Assembly (NCBI GenBank): GCA_035524275.1
Contig: DATKPC010000116.1
Location: 14,268-78,267 of the forward strand
Reading direction: 5' to 3'
Source: DATKPC01 sp035524275
Lineage (GTDB): Bacteria > Pseudomonadota > Gammaproteobacteria > Burkholderiales > Burkholderiaceae_F
Length of the DNA stretch: 64,000 nucleotides
Shown: in pieces, positions 18,435 to 28,865 of the stretch
Layout of the letters: each line of letters begins with the position of its first letter
How positions within the stretch are numbered: the stretch's first letter is position 1
Program-made: the position numbers and the translations under genes
The notes under the pieces: model-generated
What the model saw: the letters and a program-made list of their open reading frames with translations, nothing else
The model's database searches: none
What the model was told of the DNA's origin: nothing

Positions 18435-19169
18435 TCACGGCACCGACGGGGAGAACCGCGCGACCAGCTCGTGCGCGTCGCCCGGGTACGCGAGGCGCAC
18501 GAACGTCACGGGCCGCCCGGCAAGCCATGTGGCCCGCTCGATGACGAGGAGCGGCGTACCGCGGCGGATCTTCATCCGGCGCGCCAGCTCGGTGGAGACC
18601 GCCTCGGCCCGGATGCGATGTTCCGCCGTCGTCCACGCGACGTGACGGACCAGCCAGGCGCCCGGCGCAAGGTCCTCGAAGGCCTGCTCCGCCGCCGCCG
18701 GCACCGTGTCCAGGCGGATCCAGCGCTGCTCGACGCAAAAGACGCGTGCCGCGGCGTAGTGCACGGTGACCAGGTACACGCGAGCGACGACCTCGCCCGG
18801 CCACGGCCCGCTCGCCGACATCCGCCCGCGCTCCACTTTCCTCTCGACGACCTCGTGGCGATACGGTTCGCCGAGCGCGACGACCTCCGCACGTACGTCG
18901 CGGATCTCCAGCACCGCGGACCGCGACTGCGGCCGCATCACGAAGCTGCCCGCCTTGCGTCGTCGCTCGACGAGGCCGGCCGCCGCCAGTTGCGTCAACG
19001 CCTTGTTGACGGTCATCCGCGAGCAGCCGTACGACGCGGCAAGGGCTTCCTCCGACGGAATCCGGTGGCCCGGCGGCCACTCGCCGCCGACGATGCGGCG
19101 TTCCAGTTCCTGCAGGATGCGCCGATGCAGCGTGAGGGCACCGCCGCCGGCCACCACGTCTCTCGGCAT
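18435..19169 (-). CDS. hutC: GntR/HutC family repressor of histidine utilisation
   Basis: 244 residues. The N-terminal GntR winged helix (LHRRILQELERRIVGGEWPPGHRIPSEEALAASYGCSRMTVNKALTQLAAAGLVERRRKAGSFV) is followed by a UTRA effector domain from about residue 90, ending in a typical FSPSVP tail. In characterised hut systems HutC binds urocanate and leaves its operators. The gene starts two bases after the hutF stop and is thus its operon partner. The ATG at 19169 (MPRDVVAG) is the first in frame after hutF. Confidence 0.93.
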   Translation of the reverse strand: MPRDVVAGGGALTLHRRILQELERRIVGGEWPPGHRIPSEEALAASYGCSRMTVNKALTQLAAAGLVERRRKAGSFVMRPQSRSAVLEIRDVRAEVVALGEPYRHEVVERKVERGRMSASGPWPGEVVARVYLVTVHYAAARVFCVEQRWIRLDTVPAAAEQAFEDLAPGAWLVRHVAWTTAEHRIRAEAVSTELARRMKIRRGTPLLVIERATWLAGRPVTFVRLAYPGDAHELVARFSPSVP

Positions 19170-19171
19170 CC

Positions 19172-20548
19172 TCAGTCCCGACCCACGCGTTGAACGACGG
19201 CGGCGAATTCCCGCTCGAGCGATTCGCGCAGCAGGTGGCGACCGTCGGCGACGACGCGACGACCGCCCACCCAGACCGCATCGACGCAGCGCGAACCGGC
19301 GAAGATCCAGGCGTCGAGGACGTCGTCGCCGACACGTCCCCGCGCCAGCGGGTCGGACGGGCGCAGCGCGACGAGGTCGCCCGGCGCCCCGACCTGGATT
19401 CCGGCCGGCGCACCGCGCGCGACCGCGCCGGCAGCGAGCGCCGCGTGGCCGCCCGCCAGCGCTCGTCCCAGGAGTTCGCGCCCGCAGGACGCTCCCGGCG
19501 CGGCAAGCACGTTGCGCCGCCGGTGCAGCAGCCGCTGTGCATATTCCATTTGGCGCAGTTCGTCCGCAACGCCGATCTGCACGTTCGAATCGGTGCCGAT
19601 GCCGAAGCGGCCCCCGGCGTCGATGTAGGCCCGGACATCGAGGACGCCGTCGCCCAGGTTCGCTTCGGTGATCGGGCACACGCCGACAACGGCACCGCTT
19701 GCCGCGACGCGCCGCGATTCCGACGGCTCCATGTGCGTCGCGTGCACCAGGCACCAGCCGGCGCCGACCGGGGCATGGTCGAGCAGCCATTGCACCGGAC
19801 GCGCGCCGCGCGACGCAATGCACTCCTGGACCTCGCGCAGCTGCTCGGCGACGTGAACGTGCAGCGGCGCGTCCCCCGCGATGGCGATGACCTCGCGCAG
19901 TTCGGCGGGTGTCACGGCGCGCAGGCTGTGCGGCGCGACGCCGATGACGGCGCCGTCGCCGGCGCCGGCTACGTCGGCGCGCAGCGTCTCGACGAGGCGG
20001 GCGTAGCCGTCGACATCGGTCGTGAAGCGCCGCTGCCGCGGGCCGGCCGGCGCGCCGTCGAAGCCGGCGCGCGCGTAATGCACCGGAAGCAGCGTGATGC
20101 GGATTCCCGCACGACGCGCGGCGGCGAGCACCCGCCGGGACATCTCCGCGCGGTCGGCGTACGGACGGCCGGCGGGATCGTTGTGCAGGTAATGGAATTC
20201 GCCGACGTGCGTGAATCCTGCCTGCAGCATCTCGGCGAACAGGTACGCGCTGGTCGTCTCGAAGTCCTCGGGCGTGATCGCCAGCGCGCTGCGATACATG
20301 GCCTCGCGCCAGGTCCAGAAATCGTCGGTGCCCGGCCCGCGCCGCTCGGCGCGCCCGGCCATCGCCCGCTGGTGCGCGTGACTGTGGACGTTGGGCATTC
20401 CGGGCATGACGATCGCGTGCCGCTCGTCGCCCGCCTCGGCGGCGACGCCCGCGTCGATTTCCGCCAGCCGGCCATCCCGCAGCACGAGGCGGACGTCGGC
20501 CACCCAGCCCCGGGGGAGCAGCGCGCTGGCGGCGTGGATGCGGATCAT
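19172..20548 (-). CDS. hutF: Formimidoylglutamate deiminase
   Basis: Converts N-formimidoyl-L-glutamate to N-formyl-L-glutamate and ammonia. 458 residues, amidohydrolase fold. Metal ligands are in the PNVHSHAHQRAMAG motif, a HVHVAEQ motif, a VHATHMEPSE segment and GIGTDSN. The substrate-arm segment VGEFHYLHND is characteristic of HutF against the guanine-deaminase and ATZ/TRZ relatives. Together with hutG it defines the five-step route that releases formate rather than formamide. First gene of the hutF-hutC unit, divergent from hutIHGU. Confidence 0.95.
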   Translation of the reverse strand: MIRIHAASALLPRGWVADVRLVLRDGRLAEIDAGVAAEAGDERHAIVMPGMPNVHSHAHQRAMAGRAERRGPGTDDFWTWREAMYRSALAITPEDFETTSAYLFAEMLQAGFTHVGEFHYLHNDPAGRPYADRAEMSRRVLAAARRAGIRITLLPVHYARAGFDGAPAGPRQRRFTTDVDGYARLVETLRADVAGAGDGAVIGVAPHSLRAVTPAELREVIAIAGDAPLHVHVAEQLREVQECIASRGARPVQWLLDHAPVGAGWCLVHATHMEPSESRRVAASGAVVGVCPITEANLGDGVLDVRAYIDAGGRFGIGTDSNVQIGVADELRQMEYAQRLLHRRRNVLAAPGASCGRELLGRALAGGHAALAAGAVARGAPAGIQVGAPGDLVALRPSDPLARGRVGDDVLDAWIFAGSRCVDAVWVGGRRVVADGRHLLRESLEREFAAVVQRVGRD

Positions 20549-20583
20549 CGGGCGGCAGGTCGCAGGCTTGCCCCTGCGGCGTT

Positions 20584-20595
20584 ATGTATATACAT
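20584..20595. promoter_or_regulatory. HutC-type operator palindrome between the divergent hut units
   Basis: ATGTATATACAT is a perfect 12-base palindrome in the 112-base gap between hutF and hutI. It resembles the TGTATATACA-type sites described for HutC and other GntR/HutC-family repressors. It sits 36 bases from the hutF start and 66 bases from the hutI start, so one bound repressor could control both directions. Confidence 0.8.
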
Positions 20596-20660
20596 TATGG
20601 CGCGTCTGGGCCTTCCGGGTCCAGGTTTCCGGAGGCCTTCCCCGCGCCTTCCACGCCGTG

Positions 20661-21908
20661 ATGACCGCGCCGCTCCACGCCGTCCCGCAGCTCTGGCGCA
20701 ATGCGCGCCTCGCGACGCTGTCGCCGGCCTTGCCCGGCCTCGGCGTCATCGAGCGCGGCGCGCTTGCGGTGCGCGACGGACGTATCGCCTATGCCGGCGC
20801 CGAACGCGAGCTGCCCGCCGCGCTGCGCGCCGGCGCCGCGATCCACGACTGCGAAGGACGCTGGATCACGCCCGGGCTCGTCGATTGCCACACGCACCTC
20901 GTTCACGCCGGTGACCGCGCCGGCGAATTCGCGCGTCGGCTGCGCGGCGAGAGCTACGAGCAGATCGCGCAGTCCGGCGGCGGCATCGTCGCGTCGGTCG
21001 CCCATCTGCGTGCAGCCGGCGAGGACGAGCTCGTCCGGCAGTCGCTGCCGCGCCTGGACGCGCTGCTGGCCGAAGGCGCGACGACGATCGAGATCAAGTC
21101 GGGCTACGGACTGTCCGACGTGCACGAACGCAAGTCGCTCGCCGCCGCGCGGCGCCTCGCCCGCGAACGCGCGGTGCGCATCCGCACGACGTTCCTCGGC
21201 GCGCACGCGGTGCCGCCGGAGGCCGCCGGCGACGCCGACGCCTATGTCGATGCGGTGACGCGGATGCTGCCGCCTTTGGCGGCCGACGGGCTCGTCGATG
21301 CGGTCGACGCCTTCTGCGAGCGGATCGCGTTCTCGGCGCCGCAGGTGGGCCGCGTCTTCGATGTCGCGAAGGCGCTCGGCCTGCCGGTCAAGCTGCACGC
21401 GGACCAGCTCTCGAACAGCCACGGCGCCGCGCTCGCCGCGCGCTACGGCGCGCTGTCGGCCGATCACCTGGAATTCACCGACGACGAGGGCGTCGAGGCG
21501 CTCGCGCGCGCCGGCACGACCGCGGTCCTGCTGCCGGGCGCGTATTACTTCCTGCGCGAAACGCAACGACCGCCGGTCGAGCGGCTGCGGAATCGTCGCG
21601 TGCCGATGGCCGTCGCGACCGACAACAACCCCGGCTCCTCGCCGCTGTCGTCGTTGCTGCTCGCGATGAACCTGGCGGCGGTACTTTTCGGGCTGACGGT
21701 CGAGGAGTGCATTGCCGGCGTCACCCGCGAGGGCGCGCGCGCGCTCGGCCTGATCGATGCGATCGGGACGCTGGAAGTCGGCAAGGCGGCCGACCTTGCG
21801 GTGTGGAACGTGGACAACCTCGCGCAGCTCGTGCAGCGGATGGGGATGAACCCGCTGCACGCGCGCGTGCAGGCCGGCGCGACGACGACGCGGAGCGTCG
21901 CGCGATGA
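20661..21908 (+). CDS. hutI: Imidazolonepropionase
   Basis: Hydrolyses imidazolone-5-propionate to formimidoylglutamate. 415 residues, amidohydrolase. Zinc ligands are seen in VDCHTHLVHAGDRA; the family-specific RLRGESYEQIAQSGGGI loop, IEIKSGYGL, FLGAHAVPPE, KLHADQLSN and ATDNNPGSS motifs follow. ATG 20661 is used, with a GTG directly before it at 20658 as an alternative. First gene of hutIHGU; its stop overlaps the hutH start (ATGA). Confidence 0.95.
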   Translation: MTAPLHAVPQLWRNARLATLSPALPGLGVIERGALAVRDGRIAYAGAERELPAALRAGAAIHDCEGRWITPGLVDCHTHLVHAGDRAGEFARRLRGESYEQIAQSGGGIVASVAHLRAAGEDELVRQSLPRLDALLAEGATTIEIKSGYGLSDVHERKSLAAARRLARERAVRIRTTFLGAHAVPPEAAGDADAYVDAVTRMLPPLAADGLVDAVDAFCERIAFSAPQVGRVFDVAKALGLPVKLHADQLSNSHGAALAARYGALSADHLEFTDDEGVEALARAGTTAVLLPGAYYFLRETQRPPVERLRNRRVPMAVATDNNPGSSPLSSLLLAMNLAAVLFGLTVEECIAGVTREGARALGLIDAIGTLEVGKAADLAVWNVDNLAQLVQRMGMNPLHARVQAGATTTRSVAR

Positions 21909-23461
21909 CCGACGCCGCCACGATGCGCGCCGACGAGTTCGTTCGCCCGGGCGCCGCGACGCTCGCGCAGTGGCGGGCGATCTATCGCGGCGCGGGCGTG
22001 CGGCTCGATCCCGGCTGCCGCGGCGCCGTGCAGGCCGGCGCCGACGTGGTGGCGCGGATCGTCGCGCGCGGAGATCCGGTCTACGGGATCAACACCGGGT
22101 TCGGGAAGCTTGCCAGCGTTCGCATTGCCGCCGCGGACCTGGATCGCCTGCAGCGCAATATCGTGCTGTCGCATGCGGCCGGTGTCGGGGAGCCGGCGCC
22201 GGAGCCGGTCGTGCGGCTGACGATGGCGCTGAAACTCGCGAGCCTGGCTCAGGGCGCGTCCGGACTTCGTCCGCAGACGCTCGACCTGCTCGAGCGGATG
22301 CTGGCGCTGCGGATCCTGCCGGTGATCCCGGCGCAGGGTTCGGTGGGCGCCAGCGGGGACCTCGCCCCTCTCGCGCACATGGCCGCGGGGATGCTGGGCG
22401 TCGGCGAGGCGACGACGCCGCAAGGGCGGATGCCGGCTGCCGAAGCGCTGGCGCGTGCCGGCCTCGCGCCGGCTTGCCTGGCGGCAAAGGAGGGGCTGGC
22501 GCTGCTCAATGGCACGCAGTTCTCGACCGCGATGGCGCTGGGCGCGCTGTTCGAGGCGGAGGTGCTGCTGCGCAGCGCGCTCGTCACCGGCGCGCTGTCG
22601 ACGGATGCGGCGCGCGGCACCGATGCGGCGTTCGATCCGCGGATCCATGCGCTGCGACGGCATCGCGGGCAGATCGAGGCGGCCGCCGCGTTGCGCGGAC
22701 TGCTCGACGGCAGCGCGATCCGCGAATCGCACCGCGTCGGTGACGCACGGGTGCAGGATCCGTATTGCCTCCGCTGCCAGCCGCAGGTGATGGGGGCGTG
22801 CCTCGATCTGCTGCGGCAGGCCGCCGCGACACTGCGCGAGGAAGCCAACGGCGTTTCCGACAATCCGCTCGTCTTCGCCGAAGGCGAGGTCGCGTTGTCC
22901 GGAGGCAATTTCCACGCCGAGCCGGTCGCGTTCGCCGCCGACATGGTGGCGCTCGCGGTCTGCGAGATCGGGTCGCTCGCGGAGCGCCGGGTCGCGATGC
23001 TGGTCGATCCGGCGCTCTCCGGCCTTCCGCCGTTCCTCGCGGAATCCCCGGGGCTGAACTCCGGCTTCATGCTGCCGCAGGTGACGGCGGCGGCGCTGGT
23101 CTCGGAGAACAAGCAGCGCGCGCATCCGGCGAGCGTCGATTCGATCCCCACGTCGGCGAACCAGGAGGACCACGTCTCGATGGCGACGCACGCCGCGCGG
23201 CGCCTGCACCCGATGATCGACAACGCGATGGCGATCGTCGGCATCGAACTGCTTGCGGCCGCGCAGGGCTGCGACTTCCATGCGCCATTGCGCTCCAGCC
23301 CGGCGCTGGAGACCACGCGCGGCCTGCTGCGCGCGCGCGTGCCGCACCTCGGCGACGACCGGTTGATGCATCCGGACATCGAGTCCGCGACGGCGCTCGT
23401 GCGCGGCGGCGCGCTGGCGACGGATCGTCTCGGCATCCCGCTGCCGGGGGTCTGCGAATGA
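21905..23461 (+). CDS. hutH: Histidine ammonia-lyase
   Basis: Turns L-histidine into trans-urocanate and ammonia. 518 residues. The MIO electrophile forms from Ala149-Ser150-Gly151 in GSVGASGDLAPLAHM. Other conserved parts are YGINTGFGKLA near residue 60 (with the catalytic Tyr), NIVLSHAAGVG, QDPYCLRCQPQV (here VQDPYCLRCQ), SGGNFHAEPVA and SANQEDHVSMATHAARR. It begins inside the hutI stop (ATGA) and ends overlapping a 14-codon mini-ORF. Confidence 0.96.
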   Translation: MTDAATMRADEFVRPGAATLAQWRAIYRGAGVRLDPGCRGAVQAGADVVARIVARGDPVYGINTGFGKLASVRIAAADLDRLQRNIVLSHAAGVGEPAPEPVVRLTMALKLASLAQGASGLRPQTLDLLERMLALRILPVIPAQGSVGASGDLAPLAHMAAGMLGVGEATTPQGRMPAAEALARAGLAPACLAAKEGLALLNGTQFSTAMALGALFEAEVLLRSALVTGALSTDAARGTDAAFDPRIHALRRHRGQIEAAAALRGLLDGSAIRESHRVGDARVQDPYCLRCQPQVMGACLDLLRQAAATLREEANGVSDNPLVFAEGEVALSGGNFHAEPVAFAADMVALAVCEIGSLAERRVAMLVDPALSGLPPFLAESPGLNSGFMLPQVTAAALVSENKQRAHPASVDSIPTSANQEDHVSMATHAARRLHPMIDNAMAIVGIELLAAAQGCDFHAPLRSSPALETTRGLLRARVPHLGDDRLMHPDIESATALVRGGALATDRLGIPLPGVCE

Positions 23462-23502
23462 AACTCCGGAATGTCGGCGTGGCCATGAGGGCGGCCGGAT
23501 GA
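23458..23502 (+). CDS. Possible 14-codon coupling ORF between hutH and hutG
   Basis: An ATG overlapping the hutH stop (ATGA) opens a frame for MKLRNVGVAMRAAG, whose TGA in turn overlaps the hutG ATG (ATGA). It exactly bridges the only non-overlapping junction in hutIHGU. It may merely keep ribosomes on the mRNA from hutH to hutG rather than encode a working peptide. No homology is expected at this length. Confidence 0.35.
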   Translation: MKLRNVGVAMRAAG

Positions 23503-24352
23503 CGACGGATCCCGCAACGGAACCGCGCTGGCTGCAGGTCGTCCGCGGCGACGCGCCGCTGCTGGTCAGCTTCCCGCACGGCGGCGACGATCTCGCCGGC
23601 CTGGAGCCGCGACTCGTCTCGCCCTGGCTCGCGCGCAAGGACGCGGACTGGTGGATCGAGCGGCTGTATGACTTCGCCGCGGACCTCGGCGCGACGCTCC
23701 TGCGGACGACCGTCTCGCGAACCGTCGTCGACGTCAATCGCGACCCGTCGGGGGCTTCGCTCTACCCCGGGCGGGCCACGACGGGCCTTTGTCCGGAAGC
23801 AACCTTCGATGGCGAGGCGCTCTATCCGGGCGGGCTGCCGCTCGCCGCGACCGAAATCGCGGAGCGCCGACGCGATTACTTCGATCCCTACCACGGCGCG
23901 CTGGCGCGCGAGATCGCGCGGCTGCGCGCGCGCCATCCGCGGGTCGTGCTTTACGACGCCCATTCGATCCGTTCGCGCATTCCGCGACTGTTCCCCGGCG
24001 AGCTGCCGGAGTTCAACGTCGGCAGCGTCGGCGGCGCGAGCGCGGATCCGGGACTGGTCGCCGCGATCGTCGCGCCGCTCGCACGGGCCGGCCGCTCGCA
24101 TGTCGTCGACGGGCGGTTCCGCGGCGGCTGGATCACGCGGCACTACGGGCGCCCCGCAACCGGCGTCCATGCGGTGCAGATGGAACTCGCGTGCCGCGCC
24201 TACCTGGACGAGCCGGCCGCCGTCACGCCGGCCAATTGGCCGGCGCCGTTCGAAGCCGCGCGGGCCTCCGGCACGCGCGACCTGCTTCGCGAGGTGCTGC
24301 AGGCCGCGCTGGACTGGACGCGCCGACCACCCCGCCCACATCCGGAGGCGAC

Positions 24353-24356
<4 letters not shown>
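23499..24356 (+). CDS. hutG: N-formylglutamate amidohydrolase
   Basis: Releases formate from N-formyl-L-glutamate, the last step of the pathway with HutF. 285 residues. The family pattern PLLVSFPHGG near residue 20, KDADWWIERLYDFAADLGATLLRTTVSRTVVDVNRDPSG, an acidic FDPYHGALAREIARLRARHPRVVLYDAHSIRS block and the GWITRHYGRPATGVHAVQMEL block are all present. ATG 23499 lies at the end of the coupling ORF; the stop overlaps the hutU ATG. Confidence 0.95.
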
Positions 24357-26047
<1,691 letters not shown>

Positions 26048-26109
26048 TTCGATCGAGGCGTCCGCGCTCCGCGGTCGCCCGCCGCACCGCGACGAGTTTT
26101 CGCTTCCGC

Positions 26110-27141
26110 ATGCTGACCGTCTTCAGCCCCAGGCATCGACTGCACCACGGCTCCGAACTGAAGGATGGCGTGCTGAAGCCGTCGTTCGAGGAGCCGCGGC
26201 GCGCCGATACGGTACTGGCCCGCGTGACGTCGACGCGGCTCGGCGACGTCATCGATGCGCGCGAACATGACCGCGCCTGCTACGTCGCGGCGCACAGCGC
26301 GCGCTACGTGCGCTTCCTCGAGACGGCCTGGGCCGAATGGTCGGCGACGGGACGTACGCACGATGCGTTGCCGCTCGTCTGGCCCGTTCGCGATCTGGCC
26401 ATCCAGCAGGAGCCCGGATTCATCGACGGGAAGCTCGGCTTCTACGCGATGGACGCCGGCTCGCCGATCCATGCCGGAACCTGGGAAGCGGTCCGCAGCA
26501 GCGCCGACGTCGCGCTGACCGCGATCGACGCCGTGATCGACGGAGCGCGGGGGGCGTTCGCGCTATGCCGTCCGCCGGGACATCACGCGGCACGGGAGTA
26601 CGCGGGCGGCTACTGCTACCTCAACAACGTGGCGATCGCCGCCGAACGCTGCCGCGCGCGCGGCGCGACCCGCGTCGCGATCCTCGACGTCGATTTCCAT
26701 CACGGCAACGGCACGCAGAGCATTTTCTTCGATCGCGCGGACGTGTTCTTCGCATCGATCCACGGCGATCCGCACGTCTGCTACCCCTATTTCTCCGGCT
26801 ACGCCGGCGAGACCGGCGTCGGCGCAGGCGACGGCTACACGGCGAACTACCCGTTGCCGAAGGGGACCGACTGGGCCCGCTACGAGGGCGCGCTCGACAG
26901 CGCGCTGCGGCGCATCGCGGCGCACCGCCCGGACTTCCTGCTGGTGTCGCTGGGCGTCGATACGTTCAAGGGGGATCCGATCAGCCATTTCCTGCTGGAC
27001 CTCGACGACTACCCGCGCATGGGCGAGCGCATCGCGCGCGCCGGAATCCCGACGCTGTTCGTCATGGAAGGCGGCTATCTCGTCGACGAGATCGGGATCA
27101 ACGTCGTCGGCGCGCTTCGGGGATACGACGCCGGGTGCTGA
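26110..27141 (+). CDS. Acetylpolyamine amidohydrolase / histone deacetylase family
   Basis: A zinc deacetylase of 343 residues, the arginase-deacetylase fold. It matches the bacterial acetylpolyamine amidohydrolase pattern: MLTVFSPRHRLHHGSELKDGVLKPSFEEPRRADTV at the start, RPPGHHAAREYAGGYCYLNNVAIAA, zinc ligands in DVDFHHGNGT and the later GVDTFKGDP, and the active-site tyrosine in MEGGYLVDE. It follows hutU by 62 bases on the same strand and could be read through from the hut promoter. Start ATG 26110 fits the conserved N-terminus. Confidence 0.88.
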   Translation: MLTVFSPRHRLHHGSELKDGVLKPSFEEPRRADTVLARVTSTRLGDVIDAREHDRACYVAAHSARYVRFLETAWAEWSATGRTHDALPLVWPVRDLAIQQEPGFIDGKLGFYAMDAGSPIHAGTWEAVRSSADVALTAIDAVIDGARGAFALCRPPGHHAAREYAGGYCYLNNVAIAAERCRARGATRVAILDVDFHHGNGTQSIFFDRADVFFASIHGDPHVCYPYFSGYAGETGVGAGDGYTANYPLPKGTDWARYEGALDSALRRIAAHRPDFLLVSLGVDTFKGDPISHFLLDLDDYPRMGERIARAGIPTLFVMEGGYLVDEIGINVVGALRGYDAGC

Positions 27142-27162
27142 ACGGCGGAGCGGCCGTGGCGC

Positions 27163-27786
27163 TCAGCGTGCCGGCCGGCGGGCCGGCGAACGAAACGCCT
27201 TGCGCGCCGCGACGACGTTCCGGGCGATCGCGCAGTCCGGCGCGTGGTCGTTGACCAGGCCCATCGCCTGCATGAAGGCATAGACGGTCGTCGGGCCGAC
27301 GAACTTCCAGCCGCGCCGCTTCAGGTCGCGCGATATCGCGGTCGACTCCGGCGACGTCGACGCGTGTTGCGCCGATCGGGACCGCTCCGGCTCGTAGCGC
27401 CAGAAGTACGCCGCCAGGGATCCTTCGGCCGCCTGCAACTCGATCGCGCGCTGCGCGTTGTTGATCACCGCTTCGATCTTGCCGCGGTGCCGGACGATTC
27501 CTTCATCCTTCAGCAGGCGCGTCACGTCGCGCGCGCCGTATTTCGCGACCTTGCGGACGTCGAAGTTGTCGAACGCGCGGCGGAAGTTCTCGCGCTTGGC
27601 GAGGATCGTCCGCCAGCTGAGGCCGGACTGGAAGCCTTCAAGCGAGATCTTCTCGAACAGGCGCCGGTCGTCGTCGACGGGAAAACCCCATTCGTGATCG
27701 TGGTACGCCTCGTACTGCGGCGTCGCCGCGCACCACGCGCAGCGCGGGCGACCGTCGGATCCGGTGATCGTCGCGGAGTTCGGCAT
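27163..27786 (-). CDS. tag: DNA-3-methyladenine glycosylase I
   Basis: Base-excision repair enzyme removing 3-methyladenine. 207 residues. Conserved: PRCAWCAATPQYEAYHDHEWGFPVDDDRRLFEKISLEGFQSGLSWRTIL, with the zinc-site Cys and His at the N-terminus and the second His/Cys pair near NDHAPDC at the end, and the RNxAKIxAVxxNA-like RHRGKIEAVINNAQ loop. Convergent with the deacetylase gene, 22 bases apart, and 9 bases downstream of the RES toxin gene on the same strand, so it might be transcribed from the toxin-antitoxin promoter. Confidence 0.93.
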   Translation of the reverse strand: MPNSATITGSDGRPRCAWCAATPQYEAYHDHEWGFPVDDDRRLFEKISLEGFQSGLSWRTILAKRENFRRAFDNFDVRKVAKYGARDVTRLLKDEGIVRHRGKIEAVINNAQRAIELQAAEGSLAAYFWRYEPERSRSAQHASTSPESTAISRDLKRRGWKFVGPTTVYAFMQAMGLVNDHAPDCAIARNVVAARKAFRSPARRPAR

Positions 27787-27795
27787 CCGCCGATT

Positions 27796-28308
27796 CTAGG
27801 GTGCCGGCGGGTTGAGTCGCGTGTCGACCGCCAGCGCCTCCTGCGCGCGCATCGCGTAGCGCGATCCGGCCGCGTCGGGCGAGAACACGAGGTTCCAGCT
27901 GCGCTTCGACACGGCGCTGGGAAAGATCACGAAGTCGTGCCTCGACAGCAGGTCGGCTCCGAAGGCCTGCTGGTGCGCGCTCGGCGTGCCGCCATGAAGC
28001 CAGGCCGGATTCGGAACGTCGTCGGGCCGGACGACGAGCAGCGTCGCGTCGGCAGAGACGTCGAAGCTCGTCAGCACGTGCGGCTGCGTGTCGAGGACCT
28101 TGAAGCCGGTGTGCACGGCGACCTCGATGATGCAGGTCGCCGGATCGAGGCTGCAATAGACGGCCTTGACGCCCTTGGGATTCCAGCGCCCGCCGGCGAC
28201 CTCGGCGCCGATGCCGCTGTCCCAGCTCGCCGCATGCTTTCGGACGTCGATGCGCCATCCGACGAGGCCGATGGCCGACGCATCGACGGCAGTCGGCAGC
28301 GGAGTCAT
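27796..28308 (-). CDS. RES-domain toxin of a RES-Xre type II toxin-antitoxin pair
   Basis: 170 residues. RES toxins are ADP-ribosyltransferase-like enzymes that consume NAD+. The conserved positions are visible: Arg in GWRID, GGRWNPKGVKAVYCS with the Tyr, the Glu in CIIEVAVH and the Ser in FPSAVSKRSWNLVFSP. The start ATG (28308) overlaps the antitoxin stop by one base (TGATG), so translation is coupled. Toxin second, antitoxin first, is the usual order for this class. Confidence 0.88.
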   Translation of the reverse strand: MTPLPTAVDASAIGLVGWRIDVRKHAASWDSGIGAEVAGGRWNPKGVKAVYCSLDPATCIIEVAVHTGFKVLDTQPHVLTSFDVSADATLLVVRPDDVPNPAWLHGGTPSAHQQAFGADLLSRHDFVIFPSAVSKRSWNLVFSPDAAGSRYAMRAQEALAVDTRLNPPAP

Positions 28309-28829
28309 CAGGTATAGACGCCGTACTCCAGGCGCGTCAGGAATTCGTCGACGAGTTCCGCGCCTTGCAGCGTGCGCAACAGGTCGATCGGGCGCTTCCC
28401 GTCCAGCCCCATCGCCTCGGCCTGCAGCCAACGCGCCGCCTCATCCGCCCCGCCGAAGATCTCCGTCGCCTTGGCCATGGTCTCGGCGAGCATCCAGGTC
28501 CGGCTCGCGACGTCGACCGGCATCGTCCTTTTCGGCGCTTCGCGCTGCCGCCGCAGCGTGCGCGTACTGATGCCGAGCGCCTGGCTGATCAGGTCGATCT
28601 CGATCGGAGCGAACGTCGCGGTCAGGTGGAACAGGGCGGAATAGGGAACGCCCTTCAGGATCATCTCGTGGACGTCGGAGCGCGTGGACGGCGCGCTCTT
28701 CGCGAGCTGCGGGCCCCCGAGAAGGGCGAACGCGCCTCGGACGGCACCTTCGACGGCGGCCTCGCGGCCGGCAGCGACGGGCGGACGACGAGCGGGTTCG
28801 ACAGCGGCTTTCATGGGCAGGCTCGACAT
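28308..28829 (-). CDS. Xre/MbcA/ParS-type antitoxin of the RES toxin
   Basis: 173 residues. A helical N-terminal DNA-binding part (LISQALGISTRTLRRQREAPKRTMPVD) precedes the DUF2384 toxin-binding domain (ETMAKATEIFGGADEAARWLQAEAMGLDGKRPIDLLRTLQGAELVDEFLTRLEYGVYT). The residues before it (about 1-45) are Ala/Arg/Pro-rich and poorly conserved. ATG 28829 is the first in-frame ATG after the promoter; a TTG at 28865 would read through the -35 box and is not believed. ATG 28814 is an alternative. Confidence 0.88.
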   Translation of the reverse strand: MSSLPMKAAVEPARRPPVAAGREAAVEGAVRGAFALLGGPQLAKSAPSTRSDVHEMILKGVPYSALFHLTATFAPIEIDLISQALGISTRTLRRQREAPKRTMPVDVASRTWMLAETMAKATEIFGGADEAARWLQAEAMGLDGKRPIDLLRTLQGAELVDEFLTRLEYGVYT

Positions 28830-28831
28830 GA

Positions 28832-28865
28832 GGACAATTGTCCCTCGACAAATGCCATTTGTCAA
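28832..28865 (-). promoter_or_regulatory. Autoregulatory promoter-operator of the RES-Xre pair
   Basis: Two adjacent palindromes: GGACAATTGTCC (28832-28843, perfect) and GACAAATGCCATTTGTC (28847-28863, 8-base arms). On the minus strand TTGACA (28865-28860) and GACAAT (28842-28837) are separated by 17 bases, so each promoter box falls in one palindrome. Transcription would start about at the ATG at 28829, implying a leaderless or nearly leaderless antitoxin mRNA. Confidence 0.75.

Noticed and set aside
21545..23737. 730-codon antisense frame over hutI and hutH
   Set aside because: Arg-rich shadow; no motif, no ribosome site, and both plus-strand genes are certain.
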